Positions 9,584 through 17,920 of a stretch of 41,782 nucleotides of DNA are shown piece after piece (within the stretch, counting starts at the first letter, position 1; each line of letters opens with the position of its first letter). The position numbers and the translations under genes were made by a program. The notes beneath the pieces are model-generated. The model had not been told where the DNA came from. It saw only the letters and a list, made by a program, of their open reading frames with translations, and made no database searches. This DNA is from an uncultured Lewinella sp. (GTDB taxonomy: Bacteria > Bacteroidota > Bacteroidia > Chitinophagales > Saprospiraceae), in the NCBI GenBank assembly GCA_937873655.1, contig CALMYQ010000136.1, positions 1-41,782 on the forward strand. The letters are read 5' to 3'.

Positions 9584-10696
9584 TTAAAACCCTACCCGCA
9601 ATATCTGTCCCCCTTTCCCTATAATACTTCTAGCTGAAATCAGGCCAAATACTCTTGAGTCGATGGAATTTTCACGATTATCTCCCATGACAAAATAATA
9701 ATCATCTTTAACAAAAATTTGAACTAAACCTGTGTGGGGACTTGGCTGGATCTCAGAAAAAGAAGTCGGAAAAAAATCTTTATTTTGTTCATTTTGCAGA
9801 TTTAACTTAGCTCCTTTATGTGGCACTACAATCGGTCCAAAATTCTGAAAGGTCCACATATCGCTCAACCTCCAGTTCGTCTCTTTTGGCAATTTTTGTG
9901 ACCTGAAAATTTTAAAAGAATCAATAAATTCACTTTTCCTGACTATTAAATATTTATCAAAAGGAATTTCAGCAATCCAACAATTACTATTATTGCTCTC
10001 CGAGCATTTATAATAGATTAATTTCAAACTATCCAACTGTCTTTTTGCAAGCTGTTCTTCTTTTATGGAAAAGGAATAGATTTGCTTACTATGTTCCGGA
10101 ATTTTTGAAACTTGCCCATTGATAATAATTTGCCCATTTTTTAATTCAAGCGTATCTCCTGGTACTCCAACTACTCTTTTTACCAATAATTTACCATTTC
10201 CTTCAGGAGAATCAAAAATGACAATATCATTCCTTTCTACTTTGCCAAATCCTTTTAACCTCCTATAGGGTTTTAATTTTGCAGCCTCTTTTTTAATGAA
10301 ATATGCATCACTCCCGACTAAGTAAAAAAAAAGGCCATGTATCCAAGGAATTTCTACAATAGATCGAGGCATTCTAGGTCCATAAACTAGTTTGTTAATT
10401 ATTAATCTATCACCGACCTCTATCGTGTCTTCCATGGAACGGCTGGGTACAACGCAAATTTCGAAAATGAAAACCCTCATCATTAAAGCTAATAATGGCG
10501 GAATAAATAAGTAGTAACTAATTTGTAGAAAACGAATTTTAGTTGTTTTTGAGGTCATGAAAAAAAACAAAGTCGAGCAAATTATAAGTGGAATAACAAG
10601 CCAAAAAATACCTTTCCATACACTATAAAGGGTTAAGAATGTTAAAAAAAGAATAATTGAATACCTTATAGTCTTGTTTATATACTTTTTGATCAT
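9584..10696 (-). CDS. lepB: Signal peptidase I (S26 family) with large inserted domain
   Basis: The product is 370 aa. Two or three hydrophobic segments fill the first 80 residues. Box B contains the nucleophile Ser87 (P-S-R-S-M-E-D-T), box D the general base Lys173 (L-L-V-K-R-V-V-G-V-P-G-D), and box E is G-D-N-R-E-N-S-I-D-S-R at 338-348. It should cleave signal peptides at the outer face of the inner membrane. About 130 residues between box D and box E (roughly 195-325) are extra compared with short S26 enzymes and include two Cys (231, 239); large inserts occur in other Bacteroidota SPases. It is convergent with the second RND permease and as AT-rich as that gene, so it belongs to the same island rather than being a core lepB. 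A dedicated role in trimming an exported peptide is plausible but unproven. An IS lies about 50 bases upstream of its start and is transcribed towards it. Confidence 0.88.
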   Translation of the reverse strand: MIKKYINKTIRYSIILFLTFLTLYSVWKGIFWLVIPLIICSTLFFFMTSKTTKIRFLQISYYLFIPPLLALMMRVFIFEICVVPSRSMEDTIEVGDRLIINKLVYGPRMPRSIVEIPWIHGLFFYLVGSDAYFIKKEAAKLKPYRRLKGFGKVERNDIVIFDSPEGNGKLLVKRVVGVPGDTLELKNGQIIINGQVSKIPEHSKQIYSFSIKEEQLAKRQLDSLKLIYYKCSESNNSNCWIAEIPFDKYLIVRKSEFIDSFKIFRSQKLPKETNWRLSDMWTFQNFGPIVVPHKGAKLNLQNEQNKDFFPTSFSEIQPSPHTGLVQIFVKDDYYFVMGDNRENSIDSRVFGLISARSIIGKGGQILRVGF

Positions 10697-10745
10697 TGCG
10701 AAAAATTATGAGATTAGAGGAACCAATTGACCGCACCCATCCTGC

Positions 10746-10776
10746 TGGTTTGCCCCCCCTATTAACCGGACAATCG
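10746..10776. repeat. Left inverted end of the IS
   Basis: Starts TGGTTTGCCCCCC and runs into CCGGAC. It matches imperfectly the reverse complement of 12306-12336 and is flanked on the outside by the CTGC duplication at 10742-10745. Confidence 0.65.
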
Positions 10777-10864
10777 ACCAGTTCGATTAGGAAAAATGGT
10801 TTGAATGCCTATAACTTTGCATCAGCGAGATGCGACCGACGGTTGACAGTTGAACCGAAGGTTG

Positions 10865-11994
10865 TTAGATGACGGCGCCGCTCACCTTTTGTTGATGTTG
10901 AACCTGGCTTAGGCCGGCATCGAGCCGGCCCAAACCAGAGCGAGATGCTCCCTCTGGTTTCAAGTAACCCGATAGTTGAAAACGGGATACTTTGAGGGTA
11001 AAGATAATCTTTTTCCGCTTTCCTTGCCTGAAGCTGATCAGCCCCTTGTCCCATGCCTGCTGAAAGATGCGGGGCGGCAAGTAAGCGATCGCTGAGTGTA
11101 CCCGCTCGTTATTGTACTTGTCGTAGAATACGGCCAGACGGGCGTCCAGTTGTTGTAGCGTCCAAATCTACCTGACGGTAGACAGGAGTGTTCATGCCGC
11201 ATGGCTGTGGCCAGAATGGAATGAAAACTTTCCACATGGCCATTCTCCTGCGGTGTGTAAGGGTGCGTAAATACCTGTGAGAGGTGATTATCCATAAAAA
11301 ACTCCCGTAATCGTTGGGCCAGGAATTGAGGCCCGTTGTCACTGCGTACTTCAATATGGAGGCCTTTTGCCAGGGCTTGTGCCGGTTGAAGGTGGTGAAC
11401 AATAACCCATTCCCAGGCTCGGCGCACATCTTCCCATTTCATCCGGTAACCTGCATGCCAATAAAGAGCCAGGCGTTTGAAGGTGTCCAGGATGGTCAGC
11501 ACGTAGGCATAACGCCGATATTCTTCCACCCAAATCATTTTGATATCCATCTCCAACAGGGTCAGCGGCTGTTCAGGGCAGGCCATCCGATGTTGGACAT
11601 AGGGGCGCTCAGGTTTAACCAATCGGGTCAACAACAGACCGCCTGCTTTCATCAGCCGATAGACCTTCTTGTGATTGATCTGATAGCCCTCCAGTTGCAA
11701 TTGTGCGCTCATACGCTTGTAGCCGCAGCGCAGATCATCGTCTTGCTGGATGGTTTTCATACACTGGAAGACTTCCTAATTCGGTCGCTCAATGATTTGG
11801 CCGTCGATGGTGTGACGCATCGTATGGGTCGATGGTGGACAGCCCGGCCGAAAAGCACCGCCCCCGCCATATCGGCCTTTGGGGCGGTAGTAATACTGAT
11901 GCCGTGTCAGATCAAAGGCCTCAAGGGCTTGTTCCAGGACTAAGCCCTGGCTTTGATAATACCCAACACGCATTCGCTTCTCGGACGGGCTCAT
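10865..11994 (-). pseudogene. IS3-family DDE transposase OrfB, broken by a stop and a frameshift
   Basis: The N-terminal part reads from 11994 to a TAG at 11776-11778; the same frame resumes directly and continues to 11038. The DDE core is recognisable: first Asp in M-D-I-K-M-I-W, second in R-S-D-N-G-P-Q-F, and Glu in N-G-H-V-E-S-F-H. After S-I-L-A-T-A-M-R-H-E-H-S the frame is lost. The true C-terminus (T-L-Q-Q-L-D-A-R-L-A then F-Y-D-K-Y-N-N-E-R-V-H-S-A) continues in another frame down to 10865. The break coincides with a REP-like palindrome at 11163-11188, and an insertion of 3n+2 bases there would account for the shift. The ATGA overlap with orfA is the usual arrangement for the OrfAB fusion or for coupled translation. 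Confidence 0.85.
11163..11188. repeat. REP-like palindrome inside the transposase gene
   Basis: TCTACC-TGAC-GGTAGA at 11167-11182 is a perfect 6-bp stem with a 4-base loop, flanked by CCTG/CAGG-like bases. It shares the core TACCG[T/G]CAGG with a site at 18921-18945 and sits where orfB loses its frame. Confidence 0.5.
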
Positions 11995-12278
11995 TTCTTT
12001 ACCCGCGCTTCCTTCAGCGCCAGGATCAGCAACTCCTTCTCGGCTACCAACTCTTTGAGGCGTTGGTTTTCCTGCTCCAGGGCTTTTAACTGCCGTAGTT
12101 TTTTTGTGGTCACCCCATGTTGAAAGCCCTCTTCTCCCATCTCTTCGAACTTCTTTCGCCAGGCGTAATACGTGGCCGGATAAAGGTCATACTTCGCCAG
12201 CGTCTCCTGCACCCCCTTACTGGAGGCTTCCTTGAGGATCGCCAGCTTGTCTGCTGTGGTGAATTTGCGTTTTGCCAT
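11991..12278 (-). CDS. IS3-family transposase OrfA (HTH and leucine zipper)
   Basis: From the ATG at 12278 (M-A-K-R-K-F-T) the product is 95 aa; the frame could begin two codons earlier at a TTG. It has the OrfA pattern: an N-terminal helix-turn-helix (A-D-K-L-A-I-L-K-E-A then Y-P-A-T-Y-Y-A-W-R-K-K-F) and a leucine-zipper-like helix near the C-terminus. It binds the IS ends and joins OrfB by programmed -1 frameshifting in active relatives. Its stop codon overlaps the orfB start as ATGA. The reading frame is intact. Confidence 0.88.
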   Translation of the reverse strand: MAKRKFTTADKLAILKEASSKGVQETLAKYDLYPATYYAWRKKFEEMGEEGFQHGVTTKKLRQLKALEQENQRLKELVAEKELLILALKEARVKK

Positions 12279-12286
12279 ACTCAAAA

Positions 12287-12306
12287 TTACAGTTTTTGAA
12301 CTGTAA
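12287..12306. other. Hairpin just upstream of orfA
   Basis: TTACAGTT-TTTG-AACTGTAA is a perfect 8-bp stem with a 4-base loop, 8 bases upstream of the orfA ATG on the minus strand. It could hold down translation from outside transcripts, as is known for other IS elements, but here this is inferred from position only. Confidence 0.5.
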
Positions 12307-12336
12307 TCGCGTCCGATCTATCTTGGGGCCGAAACA
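12306..12336. repeat. Right inverted end of the IS
   Basis: Read inward on the minus strand it begins TGTTTCGGCCCC and reaches CGGAC, matching the left end with several mismatches. CTGC at 12337-12340 directly outside is the target duplication. Confidence 0.65.
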
Positions 12337-12402
12337 CTGCTCTATTGACAATGAAGTTAAATAATTTTTGAATGTCTCGCAACCGACAACTTTTCCAGGT
12401 TC

Positions 12403-12783
12403 CTACTCCTCCTCCGAAGAGCCCATCTGGTTTTCAGAATACAGACGGTTGAACAATGCATCCACCCGGTACATTTCGTCGAGGGTGTCGTCAAGGTAGA
12501 AGGCGATATCAGGCATCCGGCGGAGCTGCTGGCGGACGCGGCTGGAGAGCGATTGTTTCAAACGGGCGATCTCCTCTTCCATTTCAAGGAGCACTGCCTG
12601 CTTGTTCTCCGTATTATAAACGCTTACGTAGATCTTGGCCAACGCAAAATCGGGGGTGACCTTTACGCCGGTCACGGTCACCAGCGGTTCGGCGCCGTAC
12701 ACGTAGCTGCCTTCCTGCTGGAGGACGATGCTGAAATTCCGCTTGAGCAACTCTGCTACTTGTTTTTGGCGTTTTGATTCCAC
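12403..12783 (-). CDS. rbfA: Ribosome-binding factor A
   Basis: RbfA binds the 30S subunit and helps late 16S rRNA maturation, mainly at low temperature. The start chosen is a GTG that gives M-E-S-K-R-Q-K-Q-V-A-E-L-L, the usual family N-terminus, and 126 aa; the frame extends 11 codons further to a TTG at 12816. The KH-like fold is supported by V-T-V-T-G-V-K-V-T-P-D and the diagnostic block R-Q-Q-L-R-R-M-P-D-I-A-F-Y-L-D-D-T-L-D-E followed by the M-Y-R-V-D-A-L-F tail. It is divergent from recG and is the first core gene after the IS. Confidence 0.92.
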   Translation of the reverse strand: MESKRQKQVAELLKRNFSIVLQQEGSYVYGAEPLVTVTGVKVTPDFALAKIYVSVYNTENKQAVLLEMEEEIARLKQSLSSRVRQQLRRMPDIAFYLDDTLDEMYRVDALFNRLYSENQMGSSEEE

Positions 12784-12888
12784 TGCTGTCGATTTATACG
12801 GATGATATCCGGCCAAAGGTAAATAAAATTGTAGAACACCCGAATCTGCCCTTTGGGTTCCGGGTATCGGATATTATGTTGACAAAAA

Positions 12889-12919
12889 TTGTTTGTTTTG
12901 CAATAACTGCCTACATTTG
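12889..12919 (+). promoter_or_regulatory. Bacteroidota-type promoter of recG
   Basis: TTG at 12889-12891 and TACATTTG at 12912-12919 are 20 bases apart and fit the Bacteroidota primary sigma consensus TTG-N19..21-TAnnTTTG. The -7 element ends 17 bases before the recG ATG, implying a very short leader. Confidence 0.55.
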
Positions 12920-12936
12920 TTGTTTGTTCGCCGCTT

Positions 12937-15045
12937 ATGAGTCAATTACTGGACAGCCCTATCGAATACCTGAAGGGGGTCGGCCCCGCAAAGGGAGAAC
13001 TGCTGAAAAAGGAACTGAACCTGTTCACGGTTCACGACCTGTTGCATCAGTTCCCTTATCGGTATATTGACCGCACCCAGTTTTATCAGATCGGCGAGTT
13101 GCACGAGGAATCCGGTGAGGTGCAGGTCAAAGGCATCCTCCGCAAACTGGCCACCGTCGGCGAAGGCCGCAAAAAACGGCTGACCGGCGTCCTGCGGGAT
13201 GAATCGGGCGTAATGGAACTGGTCTGGTTCACCGGAGCTTCCTGGATCGAAAAATCCCTGACCGTCGGGATGGAATACGTGGTGTACGGCCGGGTCGGCA
13301 GTTACAACCACCAGCTCAACATGGCGCATCCGGAAATGGAGCCCGCCAATGAGGGCAATTCCCGCGAAGAAGGCGCTTTCTCTCCGGTTTATTCCAGTAC
13401 CGAAAAACTCAATTCAAGAGGGCTGAACGCACGTGTACGCCGCAAACTCGTCCAAAACCTGCTGGAGCGGCTCACGCCCCAGGACCTACCCGAAAATCTG
13501 CCTGCCTATCTGGTGCAGAAATTCAAATTGCCGGGGCGGTTTGACGCGATGCGACAGATCCATTTTCCCCGGACCGAAGCGGAAATGAATGCCGCCAGGA
13601 ACCGGCTGAAATTCGAGGAATTGTTTTTCATCCAGATGCGCCTGCTGCAATTGAAACGACGGCGGCGCGATATGGTAAAAGGATTTGTTTTTGAGACTGT
13701 CGGTGAATATTTTAACCGGTTTTACTCGGAAAAACTGCCCTTTGAACTCACCGGCGCGCAAAAACGGGTGATCCGGGAGATCCGCCGCGATATGGGAGCG
13801 GGCGTCCAGATGAACCGCCTGCTCCAGGGAGACGTAGGCAGCGGCAAAACCATGGTCGGGCTCTTGTGCATGCTGATCGCGCTGGACAACGGGTTTCAGG
13901 CCTGCATGATGGCCCCCACGGAGATCCTGGCCCAACAGCACTACAATTCCATCAGCCAGTATATGGAAGGCATGGATGTCGGGATCGGATTCCTGACCGG
14001 CAACGTCAAGGGCAAGGCCAGAAAAGCCGTTCTGGAAGGATTGGCTGACGGCAGCATCCGGATTGTGGTCGGGACCCATGCCCTGATCGAACCGGCTGTG
14101 GTCTTCCACCGGCTCGGCCTGTCCATCACGGATGAACAACACCGGTTCGGAGTGGAGCAACGCGCCAAACTCTGGGCAAAGAGCAGCCCTTTCCCCCCTC
14201 ACGTTCTGGTTATGACCGCTACGCCCATACCGCGTACGCTGGCCATGACCCTGTACGGGGATCTGGAAGTATCAGTCATCGACGAATTGCCGCCGGGCCG
14301 GAAGCCGATTGAAACCGTTCACCGCACGGAAAGTCATCGACTCAGGGTGCTGGGTTTCATGCGGGAGCAAATTGCTGTCGGCCGCCAGGTCTATGTGGTT
14401 TATCCTTTGATCGAAGAATCCGAAAAACTCGACCTGCTCAATCTTGAAGAAGGCTATGAAGCCTTGGCACGCGAATTTCCGCCGCCGCAATACCAGATCA
14501 GTGTGGTGCACGGCAGGATGAAAGCGGCTGACAAGGATTTCGAAATGCAGCGTTTTGCAGCCGGGGTAACCCAGATCATGGTGGCCACCACCGTCATCGA
14601 AGTCGGTGTGAATGTGCCGAATGCCTCCGTGATGGTCATTGAAAATACTGAGCGGTTCGGCCTCTCCCAACTGCACCAGCTGCGGGGAAGGGTAGGGCGC
14701 GGCGCCGAACAATCGTATTGCATCCTGATGACCGGCTACAAACTCAGCAAGGAAGGCCGGGAGCGCATTCAGACCATGGTGCGCACCAATAACGGGTTCG
14801 AGATTGCCGAAGCCGACCTCAAACTGCGCGGCCCCGGCGATCTGGAAGGCACCCGCCAGAGCGGGATCCTCGACCTGCACATTGCCGACCTGGCCAAAGA
14901 CGGCGCCATCCTCCAAACGGCCCGCAACGTAGCGATCCGGATCCTGGATGACGACCCGGGCCTGGAACGCCAGGAACACCATCCCATTCGCTGGTTTATG
15001 GATAAATACAGGAAAAAGTGGGACGGATGGTCGAGGATCAGCTGA
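12937..15045 (+). CDS. recG: ATP-dependent DNA helicase RecG
   Basis: The 702-aa length is normal for RecG, which remodels stalled replication forks and Holliday junctions in the cytosol. The N-terminal wedge/OB region starts with the typical helix-hairpin segment (P-I-E-Y-L-K-G-V-G-P-A-K). The helicase core has Walker A G-D-V-G-S-G-K-T near residue 298, the DEQH box in T-D-E-Q-H-R-F-G-V-E-Q-R near 397, T-A-T-P-I-P-R-T-L motif III, and the C-terminal Q-L-H-Q-L-R-G-R-V-G-R-G motif VI. It is intact, with a promoter directly upstream. Confidence 0.97.
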   Translation: MSQLLDSPIEYLKGVGPAKGELLKKELNLFTVHDLLHQFPYRYIDRTQFYQIGELHEESGEVQVKGILRKLATVGEGRKKRLTGVLRDESGVMELVWFTGASWIEKSLTVGMEYVVYGRVGSYNHQLNMAHPEMEPANEGNSREEGAFSPVYSSTEKLNSRGLNARVRRKLVQNLLERLTPQDLPENLPAYLVQKFKLPGRFDAMRQIHFPRTEAEMNAARNRLKFEELFFIQMRLLQLKRRRRDMVKGFVFETVGEYFNRFYSEKLPFELTGAQKRVIREIRRDMGAGVQMNRLLQGDVGSGKTMVGLLCMLIALDNGFQACMMAPTEILAQQHYNSISQYMEGMDVGIGFLTGNVKGKARKAVLEGLADGSIRIVVGTHALIEPAVVFHRLGLSITDEQHRFGVEQRAKLWAKSSPFPPHVLVMTATPIPRTLAMTLYGDLEVSVIDELPPGRKPIETVHRTESHRLRVLGFMREQIAVGRQVYVVYPLIEESEKLDLLNLEEGYEALAREFPPPQYQISVVHGRMKAADKDFEMQRFAAGVTQIMVATTVIEVGVNVPNASVMVIENTERFGLSQLHQLRGRVGRGAEQSYCILMTGYKLSKEGRERIQTMVRTNNGFEIAEADLKLRGPGDLEGTRQSGILDLHIADLAKDGAILQTARNVAIRILDDDPGLERQEHHPIRWFMDKYRKKWDGWSRIS

Positions 15046-15130
15046 TCCGGGAACCTGCGGGTAAATCGTCAGCTACTTGACGGGACAGTCTGGTTTGTTG
15101 ACCAGCCGGCACTTATCTTCCCAAATTAAT

Positions 15131-15138
15131 TATATTTG
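15131..15138 (+). promoter_or_regulatory. TAnnTTTG -7 element upstream of the receptor gene
   Basis: TATATTTG fits the Bacteroidota -7 consensus and lies 23 bases before the receptor ATG. No clear TTG was found at the expected -33 distance, so the call is partial. Confidence 0.35.
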
Positions 15139-15161
15139 CCCAGCTCGATAACGAACTGGTT

Positions 15162-17876
15162 ATGAAAAAAAGCAAACTCTACTACTTGTGGCCGGCCATA
15201 AGCCTGCTGCCTGTTTTCCTTTGTGCCCAGTCCGCGGGCGATATTCCGATCACGGCGCGCTTTGAACAGGCGACGGTTGAACAGGTCTTCACCAGGCTGG
15301 AATCGACCTACCCGGTCCGGTTCTTTTACAAATCCGCCGACCTTCCGCAACAAAAAACAGACGCCGATTTTCGCGACACAAGGCTCGCCGACGCGCTTCA
15401 GCAGCTACTCGGCAATACCCTGGCGGGTTACCTTTTTTATCGCGAACATTCGGTGATCATTATCCCCAGGCGATTGCTGGATGAATCCTATTCCGCCAAT
15501 TTTTACCAAACCCTCGAAAATAACCTTTACGGGACGGAAGAAGAGGAAACCTACCTGCCTATCGGGCAGATCGAACAACTCCGGTCCGACGGCCAGGCCA
15601 GGGTAAACGGCGTGATCATTGACGAACAGACCAAGGAACCCATTATCGGAGCCACCGTTTTTTGGGAAGGCCTTGAAAAGGGCGAAATCTCGGACGTCGA
15701 CGGCGCCTTTGAATCGGTGGTTCCGGCCGGCCGGCACGAGATCCTGATCCGGTCGGTCGGCTACCAGGATACCCGGCGCAAGCTGGAGGTTTTCAGTGAC
15801 GGCCGGATCGAAATACCCATCCTGAAAGCCGCCATTGACCTGGAGGAGGTGGTGGTGGAAGCGGATGCTCCGGATGTCAACCTGCAGGAAGCTACCAGCG
15901 GGATAGCCCGCCTGGATGTGAAAACCATCAAGGAGCTCCCGGCCTTCCTGGGTGAAGCGGACGTGGTAAAGTCGCTGCTGCTTAACCCCGGCGTCAGCAC
16001 GGTGGGCGAGGGGGCTACGGGGTTCAACGTCCGCGGCGGCGAAGTGGACCAAAACCTGATCCTTCAGGACGAGGGGTTCATTTTCAACGCCTCGCACGCC
16101 CTGGGATTTTTCAGCACCTTCAATGCCGACCTGATCAAGAACATCACCTTGTACAAGGGCAATATTCCGGCTCAATACGGCGGGCGACTCGCCTCGGCGC
16201 TGGACGTGGAAATGCGGGAAGGCAGTTTTGATAAATTCCGGATCAAAGGCGGCGGCGGCATGGTGGCCAGCCGCTTGAGCCTGGAAGGGCCGGTCGTCCG
16301 GAAGAAGAGCTCCTTTCTGCTGGGATTGCGCTCTTCTTACGCCGATTGGCTGCTCAAGCTGGTCAGCATCCCCGAGGTGCGGCGCAGTTCGGCCTTCTTT
16401 TTTGACGGCAATGTCCGGTATACCCACCGGCTAAATGACAAAAACACCCTGACTTTCTCCGCCTATTCCTCTCAGGATGAATTTTCCTACAACGAAGATT
16501 TTGGGTTCGATTACAGCACCCTGATGGGGCAGGTCGTTTACAAGAAGATCTTCACCGACGATTTTTTCACCAAATTCTCCCTCACGGGCAGCCAGTATAA
16601 GAGCACCCGGTTCGAACTGGATACCCTGAACGCTTCCCGCCTGGACCACAATTTATCGTACCTCAAATTCAAAGGTCAGGCGACCTATATCCCCGTTGCA
16701 GGCTTGCAGCTCGACGGTGGCATTTCTTCCATTTATTATCAGGTTAAACCCGGTGAGCTCAAGCCCAACGGCGGCCTGATCGAAGTGACGCCGAAGCAAC
16801 TGGAAACAGAGTTGGGCCTTGAATCGGCCGCCTTTCTGAATGCAGAATGGGAGGTAAACCCGTTGCTGCTTATTTCCGGGGGGATAAGGTTTGCCCTGTA
16901 CCAGTTCCTGGGCCCCAAGGATGTGTACCAATATGAGGACCCTGAACATCCCGATTTCGGAGAGGTGACCGGGATCACGAACTACGGCAGCGGGGACGTC
17001 ATCGCCTCCTATTCCAGCCTGGAACCGCGGCTGTCCGTCAGGTACCGGCTCGGTAGCGACAATTCCGTCAAATTCGGCTACAGCCGTACGGCGCAATTCA
17101 TCAACCAGATTTACAACACCGATTCCCCTACGCCCATCAGCCAGTTTCAATTGAGCACTTCCTATATCAAACCGCAACGGTCCCATAATTTCTCTCTGGG
17201 CTATTTCCACAATTTCAAGAATAACCTTTGGGAAAGTTCGGCGGAGATCTTTTACCGCAATATTGACGCATTGTTCGACTATCGCGATTTCGCCGACCTG
17301 AACGTCAATGACCACCTGGAAACCGAGTTGATGCCGGGACAGGGAAATGTGAGGGGCCTTGAACTGAGCATCAAAAAGAAAGAAGGCGTGATCAACGGCT
17401 GGCTGGCCTATACCTGGTCGAAGTCGCGCAGGCAGGTACCCGGCATCAACAAAAACGACTGGTATCCCAGCAACTTTGACAAGCCGCACGATATCTCCCT
17501 TGTATTCAATTATCAGCCCAACCAGCGAAATATATTCACCATCAATTTCAACTACAGCACAGGGCGACCGATCTCGGCGCCGCTCGGCAATTACCAGAGC
17601 AACGTGGGATTGGTGACGCCGGTTTACAGCGAGCGCAATCAGATCCGTATCCCGGACTACCACCGGGTGGATATCGCCTACACCATCGGGAAGGGGTACC
17701 GCAAGGACGCGAAATTCCGGACGAGCTGGACGTTCTCCATCTACAACCTTTACAGCAGGCGGAATGCCTATTCGGTATTTTTCACCCGGGCGGCCTTCCG
17801 GAATGTCCAGGCCAACCGACTGGCGATCCTGGGCAGCATGCTCCCGGCGATCACTTTTAACTTTGAATTGCTATAA
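15162..17876 (+). CDS. TonB-dependent outer-membrane receptor with STN domain
   Basis: The product is 904 aa with a Sec signal (M-K-K-S-K-L then a hydrophobic stretch to C-A-Q-S). Residues about 25-100 form an STN (secretin/TonB short N-terminal) domain. About 145-230 is a carboxypeptidase-regulatory-like beta-sandwich (I-I-G-A-T-V-F-W-E-G...I-R-S-V-G-Y-Q). About 235-345 is the plug (S-L-L-L-N-P-G-V-S-T-V-G-E-G-A-T-G-F-N-V-R-G-G), and the rest is a beta-barrel with a predicted outer-membrane strand at the end. It should import an unknown ligand using TonB energy. STN domains often signal to an anti-sigma factor, but no sigma/anti-sigma pair is in view. It leads a trio with a DUF4249 lipoprotein and an MG2 protein, a frequent Bacteroidota arrangement. 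Confidence 0.93.
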   Translation: MKKSKLYYLWPAISLLPVFLCAQSAGDIPITARFEQATVEQVFTRLESTYPVRFFYKSADLPQQKTDADFRDTRLADALQQLLGNTLAGYLFYREHSVIIIPRRLLDESYSANFYQTLENNLYGTEEEETYLPIGQIEQLRSDGQARVNGVIIDEQTKEPIIGATVFWEGLEKGEISDVDGAFESVVPAGRHEILIRSVGYQDTRRKLEVFSDGRIEIPILKAAIDLEEVVVEADAPDVNLQEATSGIARLDVKTIKELPAFLGEADVVKSLLLNPGVSTVGEGATGFNVRGGEVDQNLILQDEGFIFNASHALGFFSTFNADLIKNITLYKGNIPAQYGGRLASALDVEMREGSFDKFRIKGGGGMVASRLSLEGPVVRKKSSFLLGLRSSYADWLLKLVSIPEVRRSSAFFFDGNVRYTHRLNDKNTLTFSAYSSQDEFSYNEDFGFDYSTLMGQVVYKKIFTDDFFTKFSLTGSQYKSTRFELDTLNASRLDHNLSYLKFKGQATYIPVAGLQLDGGISSIYYQVKPGELKPNGGLIEVTPKQLETELGLESAAFLNAEWEVNPLLLISGGIRFALYQFLGPKDVYQYEDPEHPDFGEVTGITNYGSGDVIASYSSLEPRLSVRYRLGSDNSVKFGYSRTAQFINQIYNTDSPTPISQFQLSTSYIKPQRSHNFSLGYFHNFKNNLWESSAEIFYRNIDALFDYRDFADLNVNDHLETELMPGQGNVRGLELSIKKKEGVINGWLAYTWSKSRRQVPGINKNDWYPSNFDKPHDISLVFNYQPNQRNIFTINFNYSTGRPISAPLGNYQSNVGLVTPVYSERNQIRIPDYHRVDIAYTIGKGYRKDAKFRTSWTFSIYNLYSRRNAYSVFFTRAAFRNVQANRLAILGSMLPAITFNFELL

Positions 17877-17920
17877 AAGGCGCCTTTTGCCAATCTAACA
17901 TCATCAATGAGCACAAGGGT

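Larger units (their letters stand above)
10746..12336 (-). mobile_element. IS3-family insertion sequence, probably inactive
   Basis: The element runs from TG at 10746 to CA at 12336, 1591 bp. Both ends share an imperfect inverted repeat of about 30 bp (TGGTTTGCCCC... at the left; TGTTTCGGCCCC... reading inward at the right, both reaching CGGAC). CTGC at 10742-10745 and CTGC at 12337-12340 form a 4-bp target duplication, within the IS3 range. It has the two-ORF layout: orfA, then orfB starting in an ATGA overlap. orfB carries an in-frame stop and a frameshift, so the copy is unlikely to move itself. The IS is GC-rich like the core genome and lies exactly between the AT-rich island and rbfA. 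Confidence 0.85.

Noticed and set aside
11314..11943. 209-aa plus-strand ORF inside the IS
   Set aside because: Antisense shadow of the transposase.
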